64,000 bases of DNA from an uncultured Flavobacteriaceae bacterium (GCA_947488435.1 CANKZG010000003.1:62001-126000), one strand, 5' to 3'; positions 20,759 to 30,331 are shown, counted from the first letter of the stretch. A program made the numbers and translations. The notes: generated from the sequence alone by a model not told the origin.

Positions 20759-22489
20759 TTATTTTGACTCTGCTTCCAAAAAGGCCAGCACATAAGTTAA
20801 AGGAGCGTTCCAATTCAGACAAATTTCATTGCTCGCATAGCTATCAACATGATCCGTCCAACTTTTCATTGGGGGTGCATTTTCGGGATAGACAACCCCG
20901 CTAGCTGCATCTTGCTTACCATTATTTGGCCCTCCAGATAATAAGCCTGGCACTGGTGCATCAACAGTATCGCTAGCACTCTGTCTGTGATGAATATGCA
21001 TTGGCGTACGATCTCCAAAACCAGTAAGGTAGCTATATCCTACTGCATTTTTTCCCAATATATAATCCATAGCATACTGCACACTTCGTAGGTATTCAGC
21101 TTTAGGTTCCAAACGATAAGCTTGAGCTAACACTAGGGCTGCATTTAAAACATCACTATTAGATCCCCATTGAAAATCACTTATAGGCTGAAAATAATCA
21201 TTAGTTTTGGTTGTAATAGCCAACTCATCGCTCAGTTTTAAAATGCCATTTCTTAAATTTTTATACAAATTCTCTGGTATAGTATCTTCATGTTCCAGAA
21301 GACTAAACGCGGCCGAAAATCGCATAAAAGATGCCCATCCATCACCTGTTTTATAACTAAAACTCCAATTTTCCTTCACCAACATCTCAAGATAAGTAGT
21401 ATCCTGTGTGGCAAGATATAATTCTGCATTAGCCCATAACCATTCTTGACTAAAATCGTTATCCCCATATTCTCCAGTACGTATATCTTCAGGGTTTTTA
21501 AATACCCTGGTTGGATTCTCTACTGCCCATTGATATGCTTTCTTCCCTGCAGCTAAACATTTTTTAGCGTAATCAGCATCTTCATTTTTATAGATTCGAT
21601 AGGCTTGCGCAGCAACCGCAGCAAAATCCAAGCTTGCCGCTGTGCTTTTCCCAACAATATAACGCGGACTCTCAGCATCTTTGGGTAACACATAGCCTTC
21701 AAAGTTTTTGGCTGTAAGCTTAAAAAACAATCCTCCGTCATCATCTTGCATGGTTAACAACCAATCCATTTCATATCGCAATTCATCTAAATAATCATTG
21801 CGCTTATTTCCACTTTCAGGTATATCGAGATCTCCATCTTTAAAGGTATTAGGGTATTGATCATGTACCAAAAGAAGTTGTCCCAGCGGAAAACTGCCAT
21901 TTACAACATATTTATTATAATCTCCCGCATCATACCATCCTTTTGGTGATGATCGAACTCCTGTAGTTCTGTCACTTGATGGATGATATAATACTTCATC
22001 ATCCGGATGTCCGGCAGCTCTATTCCATTGACCCGCGTATTGTTCTTCCAAAGCCAATCCTGCACGTTGATAATATAAACCTTTAACAGAGCCTACCAAT
22101 GCATCACGTAAAACATTTGGCTTAATCTCAAAAGGGTAGGAATAACCGATATCATCTATTAAAATATAATACGTACCTGTTTTGGTAACTTCGCTAAAGT
22201 CAGCGATCCTAACTTTTTCACCAGCTAAATCCCATTGTTGTGGTTCCGATAATTTTCCAGTAAAAATCACCTCTGATTTATTGATATCTACGATATGAAA
22301 ATAGGTATAACCTGAAGTGTCTACTACAACTGCTTTCTTAGAGGATTCGGGATAATATCCAATCTGGTTTAAACGAATTTGATCATTATAGGCTTGTTCC
22401 GTTAATGGTAATGGCAATGGGTTTTTACAGGAAACAAATAGTAAAGATGTTCCAAAAACAATACAACAAAGCATTTTTAAGGTATGCAT
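20759..22489 (-). CDS. Glycoside hydrolase family 9 with N-terminal Ig-like domain, lipoprotein
   Basis: A 576-residue enzyme with a lipobox at Cys21, a CelD-type immunoglobulin-like N-terminal domain (about residues 35-122, starting IRLNQIGYYP) and a GH9 (alpha/alpha)6 catalytic domain. The catalytic region GWYDAGDYNKY places the paired Asp at 187 and 190; the C-terminal acid is Glu555 in ASNEICLNWN; a substrate-site motif HHRQSASD precedes it. GH9 enzymes mostly cut beta-1,4-glucans and mixed-linkage or glucomannan chains, which fits the neighbouring GH26. It is the last gene of a minus-strand series FGE-esterase-GH9. Confidence 0.94.
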   Translation of the reverse strand: MHTLKMLCCIVFGTSLLFVSCKNPLPLPLTEQAYNDQIRLNQIGYYPESSKKAVVVDTSGYTYFHIVDINKSEVIFTGKLSEPQQWDLAGEKVRIADFSEVTKTGTYYILIDDIGYSYPFEIKPNVLRDALVGSVKGLYYQRAGLALEEQYAGQWNRAAGHPDDEVLYHPSSDRTTGVRSSPKGWYDAGDYNKYVVNGSFPLGQLLLVHDQYPNTFKDGDLDIPESGNKRNDYLDELRYEMDWLLTMQDDDGGLFFKLTAKNFEGYVLPKDAESPRYIVGKSTAASLDFAAVAAQAYRIYKNEDADYAKKCLAAGKKAYQWAVENPTRVFKNPEDIRTGEYGDNDFSQEWLWANAELYLATQDTTYLEMLVKENWSFSYKTGDGWASFMRFSAAFSLLEHEDTIPENLYKNLRNGILKLSDELAITTKTNDYFQPISDFQWGSNSDVLNAALVLAQAYRLEPKAEYLRSVQYAMDYILGKNAVGYSYLTGFGDRTPMHIHHRQSASDTVDAPVPGLLSGGPNNGKQDAASGVVYPENAPPMKSWTDHVDSYASNEICLNWNAPLTYVLAFLEAESK

Positions 22490-22507
22490 AATTCAATTCT
22501 TTTAGTT

Positions 22508-23233
22508 TTAATTCTGACGTTTTTGTGCCATAAACCAATCGTATAGTTCTTCAGTAGTATACGCCTTATCCCAGGCATTATGACCTGTATTTGGGTATTT
22601 AGTAAACTTCACTTCATTTCCTAAATTCCGCAATAACTTTACCATTTCTTCAGATTCAGAAATCGGAATGGATTTATCATTTTCTCCATGAAAAACCCAT
22701 ATTGGTAGCTTTCTATTAATCCAACTAGCATAGGGTTTAGGCGTCATTCCACATACCACCGCCATGGCAGCAAATTTATTAGGGTACTGCGCTGCTAATT
22801 CCCAAACTGCTCCTCCCCCTCTACTTAAACCGGTAATATAAATTCGATTTTTATCAACCCTATTTTCTGCAACGATGGTATCTAACAATTCCATTAAAGC
22901 ACTTGTATTCCACCATTTTTTCTTATGCGGATTTTGAGGCGCAAGAATTAAAAAAGGAAATTGTTTTCCTTCAGCTATTAATTTCGGTGGACCTCCAGAT
23001 TTTAACGCCTCCAGATCTGCTGCTCCCGCTTCTCCACCACCATGCAAGAACAATAGTATAGGAAAATTATGGTTGGTCTTCGCATCATAATCCTCCGGGT
23101 AATACAAGTAGTATAGAAAGGTTTCACTATGGACTGTTTCTAATTCTGCGGCCACTAAGTTCGTTTGCGCACTGCATCCATTTACAACACTAAACAAGCA
23201 AGCATATAAGCCCAAAATCATGATGTTCCTCAT
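22508..23233 (-). CDS. Alpha/beta hydrolase, predicted carbohydrate esterase, lipoprotein
   Basis: A 241-residue alpha/beta hydrolase with lipobox VNGC (Cys20), oxyanion-hole segment LFLHGGGEAG, nucleophile Ser137 in GLSRGG, Asp186 in GENDKSIP and His218 in TGHNAWD. The family (dienelactone hydrolase / CE1-like / phospholipase-carboxylesterase group) includes acetyl and feruloyl esterases found in polysaccharide loci. It sits between the GH9 gene (18 bp gap) and the formylglycine-generating enzyme, so removal of ester decorations from the glycan is a reasonable inference. The acyl group cannot be deduced. Confidence 0.87.
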   Translation of the reverse strand: MRNIMILGLYACLFSVVNGCSAQTNLVAAELETVHSETFLYYLYYPEDYDAKTNHNFPILLFLHGGGEAGAADLEALKSGGPPKLIAEGKQFPFLILAPQNPHKKKWWNTSALMELLDTIVAENRVDKNRIYITGLSRGGGAVWELAAQYPNKFAAMAVVCGMTPKPYASWINRKLPIWVFHGENDKSIPISESEEMVKLLRNLGNEVKFTKYPNTGHNAWDKAYTTEELYDWFMAQKRQN

Positions 23234-23274
23234 GGTCTACAAGATATCATTTTATTTAGCAAAATGAAAGTTCC

Positions 23275-24414
23275 TCAGTTTGAGTTTCGCAAATCTACCG
23301 CACTCACAACGGTTCTAAAACCCAGATGTTCCATAGCAGAATCAATGCTACATGCCATTCGTGCCGAAACCCTATAACTAGCGCAATAACTGCTGCTGCA
23401 TAGAAATGATCCTCCCTTTATAACACGCTCTTTAGCATAAGGGCTTCTGGCATTGAAAGGAGTTTTAGCACCTTCTGGATTTAACAAAATTGTTTGCGAA
23501 GCTGCGTTTTTTTTGTAATAATTAGAATTATACCAATCGGAAGTCCATTCCCATACGTTCCCTGTCATATCATATAATCCAAACTTATTTGAAGGATAAG
23601 ATTTGACCATCGCTCTCTTTTCAAATCCATCTTTTTTGGTATTTGATATTGGAAAATCACCTTCCCAAGAATTCACTTTTTCAGCCAGTTTTTGGGTATC
23701 ATTTCCCCATGGATAAATAGTATGTAAACTTCCTCCTCGAGCTGCGTATTCCCATTCTGCCTCTGTAGGCAATCGGCGCCCTATCCACTCGCAATAAGCC
23801 AAGGCATCTTCGTAAGCAATATGAACGACTGGTTGATTTTCTTTACCTTTCAAATTACTGTCTGGACCTTCAGGATGTCTCCAATTGGCTCCTATAGACC
23901 ATTGCCACCATTGTGAAAAATCGTATAAGTTTGGTAGTGGTGTTTTCGATTTTTTAAAAACCAAAGAACCGGGTTGCATAATGCTATCGTTTGGCTTAGG
24001 TGTTCCTTCGGGCAATTGCATTTTTAGTTCTTCCCAATCAACGGGTCGTTCCGCTACGGTTCTATAACCTGTTGCTGTAGCGAATTTTTCAAATTGCGCG
24101 TTGGTAACTTCAGTGATATCCATATAGAAACCATCCACGGCAACATCGTATGAAGGTTTTTCGTGTGCCATTGCCTCTTTATCATGAGGAACTGCACCTT
24201 GAGTAAAAGTTCCTCCTGGTATCCAAAGCATCCCCTCAGGAGTTCTAACATCAATAGGTGCCTTAGTTAAAAGCCTTCCTATATTAGGTTTTACCTCCTC
24301 TTTGGTGTTATTATTTTTATTTGGGAGTGTTTTATTCCTGCAATTCGTTGTTGCAAAAATCAGAAAAGCAGTAAATAAAAATTTACACCAAAAGATACTT
24401 GTAGTGGATTTCAT
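23275..24414 (-). CDS. Formylglycine-generating enzyme (sulfatase-maturing), exported
   Basis: An FGE/SUMF1-family protein of about 379 residues. The active-site pair is intact in GGSFLCSSSYCASYR: two cysteines five residues apart (about 339 and 344 from the start chosen), the spacing of catalytic cysteines in aerobic FGE. Other family landmarks are MLWIPGGTFTQG, RRLPTEAEWEYAARGG, YPWGN and DMTGNVWEWTSDWY. The signal segment ends in lipobox TTNC, so maturation would occur outside the cytosol. The open frame extends to a TTG at 24435; I chose the ATG at 24414 because the signal peptide is then of normal length (ATG at 24426 is an alternative). It starts 68 bp after the PilO-like gene and could be read from that operon. 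The sulfatase at 209-1894 is an obvious client. Confidence 0.92.
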   Translation of the reverse strand: MKSTTSIFWCKFLFTAFLIFATTNCRNKTLPNKNNNTKEEVKPNIGRLLTKAPIDVRTPEGMLWIPGGTFTQGAVPHDKEAMAHEKPSYDVAVDGFYMDITEVTNAQFEKFATATGYRTVAERPVDWEELKMQLPEGTPKPNDSIMQPGSLVFKKSKTPLPNLYDFSQWWQWSIGANWRHPEGPDSNLKGKENQPVVHIAYEDALAYCEWIGRRLPTEAEWEYAARGGSLHTIYPWGNDTQKLAEKVNSWEGDFPISNTKKDGFEKRAMVKSYPSNKFGLYDMTGNVWEWTSDWYNSNYYKKNAASQTILLNPEGAKTPFNARSPYAKERVIKGGSFLCSSSYCASYRVSARMACSIDSAMEHLGFRTVVSAVDLRNSN

Positions 24415-24482
24415 ATCAAAATTCATATTCCTCAAAGTAAAGTTATAGGAACTAGCAATAAATTCCTTAACAACTTTAAATT

Positions 24483-24995
24483 TTATTTGATATGTCTTAA
24501 AAAGACTTGTGCTATTAGGTAATCTTTTCTTTTACTGTAATCTTTTTGTTTTAAAAACTTAAGATGAACAACTTCGCCTAAGTTTTTTTCTTGTTCTAAG
24601 ATATATACCACTTTTAAGATATCCGTAAAATCTCCTTTTAAATCAAAGATAAAAGTGAATGTTTCGCTTTCTGCAGTAATATAACGATGTGGCTCGTTAA
24701 AATCCATGATCTTCACTTCATACTTTAGAGCTCCGGTATTAATTGTACGTAGCAAAATATTTTGCAAAGAAGTATCTTCCTGATCCAATTGACTAAGAAT
24801 GGTGTCATAGTATTTTTTCTTTTGAGACAAAAGCCGAAGTTCTCTTGGTATTCCATCCGCCTGAGCTAACGTAGTTGAAAGCTCTTTATATTCCTTCTTT
24901 AACAACACGGTCTTTTTTATCGCAAGTGTGAAACAGAACCAGGCTAGCACAATAACAGCAATCGGAAGCAATTTTATTTTAGTGCTGTGCATCAT
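24483..24995 (-). CDS. PilO/GspM-like inner membrane protein of a type IV filament-like machine
   Basis: A 170-residue bitopic protein: one transmembrane helix (about residues 8-25, LLPIAVIVLAWFCFTLAI), a short coiled-coil stretch, then a ferredoxin-like periplasmic domain ending in FLKQKDYSKRKDYLIAQVFL. That layout matches PilO/GspM, which pairs with PilN/GspL to link cytoplasmic ATPase and secretin. Recognition is by architecture and position; residue identity to known PilO looks low. The ATG at 24995 lies inside the end of the PilM/N-like gene (17-bp overlap). It is the last machine gene of the minus-strand operon. Confidence 0.7.
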   Translation of the reverse strand: MMHSTKIKLLPIAVIVLAWFCFTLAIKKTVLLKKEYKELSTTLAQADGIPRELRLLSQKKKYYDTILSQLDQEDTSLQNILLRTINTGALKYEVKIMDFNEPHRYITAESETFTFIFDLKGDFTDILKVVYILEQEKNLGEVVHLKFLKQKDYSKRKDYLIAQVFLRHIK

Positions 24996-26187
24996 CAATA
25001 GTTATTTTTAGTGAAAATTGCGAACTTTTTGATGAAACGAAATCATAATCTTGTGTTTCTACATAAGATATCCAGGGTTTCTTCTCCAATGCTATTATCC
25101 AATTCGAAAATTCATTTCCGTCCCCACTTTTCCCTGAAACATATAACTCATTTCGTGAAACCAACATGGGTTTTAAGGGCTGAATCGGTTTGGAAAGCGG
25201 TTGATAAGAGATCTCATTTAATACAATCCTTTCCGGTATTGTTTGCGCAATCTCATCCAAATAATAGGTAGCTTTTGAATTAGCCATTCCATTTAAGATA
25301 GTCACGCGTTCAGCTTTATTACTTACTTCTTTCTGTAATTTTTGTAAGTCTTCGCGTTCCTTAGCATTAACCTCTAAAAGTACTTTTACTTGCTGTACTT
25401 TTTCAAAATAATGATCAAATACTATAAAATTAATGATCAGAATTCCTAAGAAAAGAGGAATCAATCCTTTAAGACCAAGATTCCATAGCCGTCTATCGGT
25501 CAGGCTTTTATGAAATTTATTAAGCGTACTTTGATAATTAACAATTGATGATTTTCCATTAAGATAACCTACAATTGTTGAAAATCCCAGTATATAGTCG
25601 TTTTTTATCTTTAAACCCTTAATCGTATATGATGTATCTACTGGGATGGTTATTCGGGTAGCTTCATTAATACTCTTTTCTCTAAACTCAATTTTCGCAT
25701 TAGAAATATACATCACGGTATCATCCAAATAATTGGAAAAGTAATCCGCACTAGAAAAGCCTAACGCAATACCAAAAGGAGTTATATGCTGAGCTTTCAA
25801 TCGCTCTAAAATATGATTTACATCCTGTTTTTTCGCAATGGCAACCCAAGAATAACTAGATGCAACATGTATTTGATAAAAAAAAAGATTGACTTCTAAA
25901 TTTGGATATGCCTTGTGTAAAACCTCAGGTGTACGATCATTGGTATTAAGAACCTTCTTAGCAACTACCTGAGCGGTGTTAATTATTAAAAATAAAGGTG
26001 TCTGATTTCCAATTTTATTCTTTAAAAACTTCCAATCCTCAATTTTTTCGGAACTTAAAATGCTCAGTTCTCCTTTAGATTTTCTTACCTTCAAAAGGAA
26101 CAAATAAAGAACACCATCTATTTCTGACACCTCTAAAGCTGCATAAAGGGAACCTTCCTTAATATATGTTACGATGTCTTTAAACAT
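24979..26187 (-). CDS. PilM/PilN (GspL)-like fusion protein
   Basis: A 402-residue protein with a cytoplasmic N-terminal region of about 240 residues that may be a degenerate actin-like PilM/GspL domain, one transmembrane helix (about residues 243-263), a coiled-coil segment rich in Lys/Glu, and a C-terminal PilN-like ferredoxin fold (IPERIVLNEISYQPLS...LYVSGKSGDGNEFSNWI). In T2SS the single protein GspL combines these parts; in type IV pili PilM and PilN are separate. The ATG overlaps the secretin stop as TAATG. I identify it by architecture and by its place between the secretin and the PilO-like gene. Confidence 0.75.
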   Translation of the reverse strand: MFKDIVTYIKEGSLYAALEVSEIDGVLYLFLLKVRKSKGELSILSSEKIEDWKFLKNKIGNQTPLFLIINTAQVVAKKVLNTNDRTPEVLHKAYPNLEVNLFFYQIHVASSYSWVAIAKKQDVNHILERLKAQHITPFGIALGFSSADYFSNYLDDTVMYISNAKIEFREKSINEATRITIPVDTSYTIKGLKIKNDYILGFSTIVGYLNGKSSIVNYQSTLNKFHKSLTDRRLWNLGLKGLIPLFLGILIINFIVFDHYFEKVQQVKVLLEVNAKEREDLQKLQKEVSNKAERVTILNGMANSKATYYLDEIAQTIPERIVLNEISYQPLSKPIQPLKPMLVSRNELYVSGKSGDGNEFSNWIIALEKKPWISYVETQDYDFVSSKSSQFSLKITIDDAQH

Positions 26188-28421
26188 TAATAAATTACTG
26201 TAGGTTTTATAAGTATGGTAAGTTTTTGCTTAGAATCTTCCCGAACTCTTTTGCTAAAAAACCATTTAATGATTGGTATTCGTGCTAAAAATGGTACCCC
26301 GCTACCACTATCGTTTTTAACCTTTTCTTCTAGACCACCTAAAATTGCTAAATCTTGATTTTGCATTCTTATGATAGAACTAAATTCTCTTGAAGTCAAA
26401 TCTGGTGGCGCCTCATCTTCAATACGGTCCCCGCTAAAATCAGATTGGATTACATTAATATCCAGTGTTACCTGTCCATTTCCTGAGACTAATGGTTTAA
26501 TACTTATAGCCAGTTCAGCGTCTACAGGTTGGAAATTCCTTACTTCAGATGTTGTTGGCGTTTGCACTCCAAAAAAACTTTGATTTGTTACGACATAATA
26601 GGTAGTTTCTCCAATCGACAGACTGGCTCTATGTCCATTTAAAGTAGACAATTTAGGTGTAGATTTTATTTTTACATTTCCGTTTTGCTCTAATGCTTTA
26701 ATAGTTGCAAAAAATTCAGGAACTACCTTTCCAATATTAAATGAACCAAAACCATCAAAGCCTCCTATCACTCTATTAACAGTATTTGCACCAAGGGTAA
26801 TATTCGTTTCTGGAAAAACACTTCCTTGCGTCCGTACAGGAGCATCTCCTATACCCCAACTTATCCCGGTTTCTACAGTAGCAGATTTTCGCACTTCTAA
26901 AATCATTACTTCAATTAGGACTACAGGTACTGGTTTGTCAATCTCTTTAATAAACTTTTTGAAACGATTTATATTGGTGGCGGGGCCACTAACTAAAAAA
27001 CTATTTAATTCAAAATCCACTTTAATGTCCAAATCGGTTTTAATATCATCCGGAAGAATATTTACTAGCGCCTCAGCATCATTGTCATAACTCCCGAAAT
27101 TGTTCGATTGATTATTGATTCGTCTGGGTGTATTGAGTTGCTGATTATTTCCAAAACTTTGATTGTTTTGAATACCGTTTTGAAAACTATTATTTCCCGC
27201 AAAATTTATATTTCCTCCCAATGTTCGTCCAGCTGCTCTTGCACTTCTGGAATAGGGCGTTGGGTTTCCTAATAGTTCAATAGATCTTTGCATTAACTGA
27301 ATTACCTCTATTTTGCGAACACTTAATTGATCAGCAGTTCCAAAAAAATAGATGTTATCTTCTTTCTTATAGGTAAAATGAGTAGAGGTAGTAGTAAGAT
27401 CAATAGTTGCATTCTGTCTAGAATTTGATCCTCTATTCTGACTTGTATTTGAGCTTTGGGTACTGGTTGTAGGTGTTATACCGGCATTTTGAATTTGACT
27501 TTCAAAAATACGCTCCAATAAATTGTCATAATATATTTCTTCAGCCTTAAAGCTAACTGTTCCGGCTTCAGTTAAAGGAGTAGCTGTATAATTGTTTAAA
27601 TTAAGATCACGACTAATTTCATCAATAATTGCAGCAATTGGAACATTTTCAAAATCTACACGTAACATTTTACGTTCAGCATCTAAAATCTCATAACTAA
27701 AATTTTCATTAGCATTACCAAATTTTGATCTTAACCCAGTATTGGTGTTGCCATTTTTTAGCGTATCGGCAGGTACTATCAGGCGATCAAAAATATAAAA
27801 ACCTTCCTTAGATTTAGAAAAAGACATGTTGTTGGTTTCTGCCAGCTTTTTTAAGGCAATTTCCAAAGGGATAGCTCTTAGGTATAAATTTAGGGGTATA
27901 TTTTCCATCCCGTTATTATACAATAAATTCTTTCCTGTAAGATCTGTTAATTTTCTAAACGTGGATTCTAAAGGAACCTGATCTAAATCTAGAGTAATTA
28001 AATTATTGATGGCCTCATAATTAATAATAGGCTCTTTTTTTATCGGAAGGAGTTTTGGCGGAGTATAATTTTGAATAGCTAAAATATTCCCAGTAAAAGC
28101 GATATCTAGGGAATAGGTTTTACATAGAAATATAAGAAGATCAGAAATAATAACATTTGAAAAGTTGTTTACTATTGTTATATCTTCTAGGTTAGGATCA
28201 ATAGTCATATTAATCTTATGCACTCTGGAGATGGCAACTAAGAAATTTGGCAAACTAACATCGGTTACATTAATGTCTAACTTTAATTGTTCTGTCAAAC
28301 CAGAGTTCTCTGTGGCTAATGCCTCTAAATTATTCTCAATTTGCAGTATACGCTGTTCTTCTTGCGCGACGAGCACGATCATAAAAAAACACATTAAAAA
28401 TGTAAGCAAACTTCTTCTCAT
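26187..28421 (-). CDS. gspD: Secretin (GspD/PilQ-like outer membrane channel)
   Basis: A 744-residue secretin with a signal peptide (MRRSLLTFLMCFFMIVLVAQ), N-terminal STN/N0-like and N1-like ring domains (about residues 40-330), an Asn/Gln-rich low-complexity insert (about residues 400-445), another N-domain and the C-terminal secretin domain (VPVVLIEVMILEV..., then STPKLSTLNGHRASLSIGETTYYV and the closing SGVPFLARIPIIKWFFS). The latter is the standard secretin C-terminus. It would form the outer membrane gate of the machine. It lies between the GspE gene (6-bp gap) and the PilM/N-like gene (TAATG overlap). No dedicated pilotin is obvious, though lipoproteins are encoded in the plus-strand half of the locus. 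Confidence 0.93.
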   Translation of the reverse strand: MRRSLLTFLMCFFMIVLVAQEEQRILQIENNLEALATENSGLTEQLKLDINVTDVSLPNFLVAISRVHKINMTIDPNLEDITIVNNFSNVIISDLLIFLCKTYSLDIAFTGNILAIQNYTPPKLLPIKKEPIINYEAINNLITLDLDQVPLESTFRKLTDLTGKNLLYNNGMENIPLNLYLRAIPLEIALKKLAETNNMSFSKSKEGFYIFDRLIVPADTLKNGNTNTGLRSKFGNANENFSYEILDAERKMLRVDFENVPIAAIIDEISRDLNLNNYTATPLTEAGTVSFKAEEIYYDNLLERIFESQIQNAGITPTTSTQSSNTSQNRGSNSRQNATIDLTTTSTHFTYKKEDNIYFFGTADQLSVRKIEVIQLMQRSIELLGNPTPYSRSARAAGRTLGGNINFAGNNSFQNGIQNNQSFGNNQQLNTPRRINNQSNNFGSYDNDAEALVNILPDDIKTDLDIKVDFELNSFLVSGPATNINRFKKFIKEIDKPVPVVLIEVMILEVRKSATVETGISWGIGDAPVRTQGSVFPETNITLGANTVNRVIGGFDGFGSFNIGKVVPEFFATIKALEQNGNVKIKSTPKLSTLNGHRASLSIGETTYYVVTNQSFFGVQTPTTSEVRNFQPVDAELAISIKPLVSGNGQVTLDINVIQSDFSGDRIEDEAPPDLTSREFSSIIRMQNQDLAILGGLEEKVKNDSGSGVPFLARIPIIKWFFSKRVREDSKQKLTILIKPTVIY

Positions 28422-28427
28422 AGTTTC

Positions 28428-29849
28428 TTATTTTGATAATAAGGGGTAAACCTCCGCTACAGAAGTAATTCCTTCGTTAATTAAATCGATAGCATTGGTC
28501 TGCAACGAGCGAACATTATTTGTCGCTAAATAATCATCAATTTCCAGAGCGTTGTTTTTAATCTTAGGAGCCAGATCCCTAGTTATGGGAATAACCTCAT
28601 AAATTGCTTTCCTGCCCATGTAACCTGTATAATGACAATCCGGACATCCGACTGCTAAATACACTTCTTTTAAACGATTTGGTATCTCAAAGTTTTCAGG
28701 AAAATCTTGCTTTTTAACCTTAGAAAGTTGTTTGCAACGCATGCAAAGTTTGCGAACTAGTCGCTGTGCTACACTAATATTTAAGGTACTAGCAATTAAA
28801 AAGGGAGGAACTCCCATATCTACAAGTCTAGATATTGTTGCCCAAGCATTATTGGTATGTATCGTAGACAAAACCAAATGTCCGGTAAGAGCAGCTCTAA
28901 TCGCCATATTTGCGGTTTTAACATCTCTTATTTCACCAACCATAATAATATCAGGATCTTGCCTTAAAAAAGTTCGCAAAGCGCTGGCAAAGTCCATTCC
29001 AATATTTTCGCGAAGTTGTACCTGATTTATACCTTCTAAGGTGTATTCAATCGGATCTTCAATAGTAAGAATATTAGTGTTTGTTGTATTCAAAAGTTTT
29101 AAAGTAGCATAAAGCGTGGTGGTTTTGCCAGAACCTGTAGGTCCAGAAATTAGCACGATTCCATTCGTTTTTTGAACCCCTTCTTTGTACTTTTTTAGTT
29201 CTTCAACTTCAAATCCCAATGCATTAAGATCTAAAGTACTCGTATCTTTATTGAGTATTCTTAAAACTATTTTTTCACCAAATAAAGTGGGTAATGAGGA
29301 TACACGAATATCAAATTCATCAGCTACGGATTTCATTGTTATTCGACCATCCTGAGGCAAACGTTTTTCTGCAATATCTAAATCTGCTTTGATTTTTATT
29401 TTATTTATAATGATCGGATACTCACTTATGGGAATGATATAATGTTCCTTTAATTTTCCATCGATTCGAAATCGAATTCGACATTGATTTTCATACGGTT
29501 CAAAATGAATATCACTACTGCCAATATTTCGCGCAGTTTGTACTACTTTCTCCAAAAAATCTTGGGTATACCCTAATTCTTTAGCCGAAGTCCCGTTAAC
29601 TTTTCTATAATTGGTAATCAAATAATTTTCTAATACCTCAGAAGAACAAGCCTCTAAATCCACAGGAAAATCTAGAACAATTCGAAGTTCATCTAATAAT
29701 TCTTGTTTTTGTTGATGATCTGTTTTAAATAGTAGGGTTTCTTCAATTTTACGCACAGGAACAATGCGATAATAAAAGGCTTGCTCGGCATTAATTTTTT
29801 GAATCAATGCAGTTTCTATCTTATAATCCAATGGGGAAGCAGTTATCAT
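28428..29849 (-). CDS. gspE: GspE/PilB-family secretion/assembly ATPase
   Basis: A 473-residue hexameric ATPase that powers pseudopilus or pilus assembly. It has Walker A GPTGSGKT (236-243), an Asp box IEDPIEYTLEGINQVQ, Walker B region DPDIIMVGEIRD (about 298-309), a His box (LSTIHTNN) and the tetracysteine zinc motif CMRC...CPDC (369, 372, 402, 405) found in GspE and PilB. The N-terminal N1E domain is short. No PilT-type retraction ATPase is encoded in the window. The ATG overlaps the stop of the prepilin peptidase gene (ATGA). Confidence 0.95.
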   Translation of the reverse strand: MITASPLDYKIETALIQKINAEQAFYYRIVPVRKIEETLLFKTDHQQKQELLDELRIVLDFPVDLEACSSEVLENYLITNYRKVNGTSAKELGYTQDFLEKVVQTARNIGSSDIHFEPYENQCRIRFRIDGKLKEHYIIPISEYPIIINKIKIKADLDIAEKRLPQDGRITMKSVADEFDIRVSSLPTLFGEKIVLRILNKDTSTLDLNALGFEVEELKKYKEGVQKTNGIVLISGPTGSGKTTTLYATLKLLNTTNTNILTIEDPIEYTLEGINQVQLRENIGMDFASALRTFLRQDPDIIMVGEIRDVKTANMAIRAALTGHLVLSTIHTNNAWATISRLVDMGVPPFLIASTLNISVAQRLVRKLCMRCKQLSKVKKQDFPENFEIPNRLKEVYLAVGCPDCHYTGYMGRKAIYEVIPITRDLAPKIKNNALEIDDYLATNNVRSLQTNAIDLINEGITSVAEVYPLLSK

Positions 29850-30331
29850 ATGAAGTACAATGAGGGTTTGTCAAAAAAAATGGTATAACCCCATAGCATC
29901 ATTAAAAAAATAGCCATAAATCCTGCTAAGGGAATGGTACTAAGAGTAAAGCTTTTTTTAAAAAAGAGGTAAATCGCTAGGGAAAACAGCAATGAAAATG
30001 CAAATACAATAACAAAGCTTATGGTGGGGAAACCTATTGCTAGAACATAAAAAAACAACATATCTCCTAATCCTAAACTATGATTTAAAAATCGTTTTTT
30101 ACGCAGCTTAGATGTATAGAGGTATAATATCCCTAAAACGATACTAACAATACAACAATTGAGCACACTGTATAGGAAATACTGCTCCCACAAATGATAT
30201 TGCATCCCCATGATTGCTAGACAAATCCCTAAGATTGGAAAAAGAAACCAGTACACAGCGCGTTCCTTTATATCCTGTAAAGCAATAAGCAGCAAACAAC
30301 TCATAATTAAAATGTTTATGATTAGTATCAA
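29846..30331 (-). CDS. Minimal A24 prepilin peptidase (no methylase domain)
   Basis: A 161-residue polytopic membrane protein. The two aspartates of the aspartyl protease are seen in ALQDIKER (N-terminal loop) and in GLGDMLFF, the GxGD motif. The cytoplasmic N-methyltransferase domain of classical PilD/GspO is absent, as in TadV/CpaA-type or archaeal peptidases. It would process the four pilin-like proteins of the locus. The frame begins with TTG at 30331, overlapping the TGA of the pseudopilin gene by two bases; the ATG at codon 10 is an alternative start that keeps both aspartates. Confidence 0.82.
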   Translation of the reverse strand: MILIINILIMSCLLLIALQDIKERAVYWFLFPILGICLAIMGMQYHLWEQYFLYSVLNCCIVSIVLGILYLYTSKLRKKRFLNHSLGLGDMLFFYVLAIGFPTISFVIVFAFSLLFSLAIYLFFKKSFTLSTIPLAGFMAIFLMMLWGYTIFFDKPSLYFI

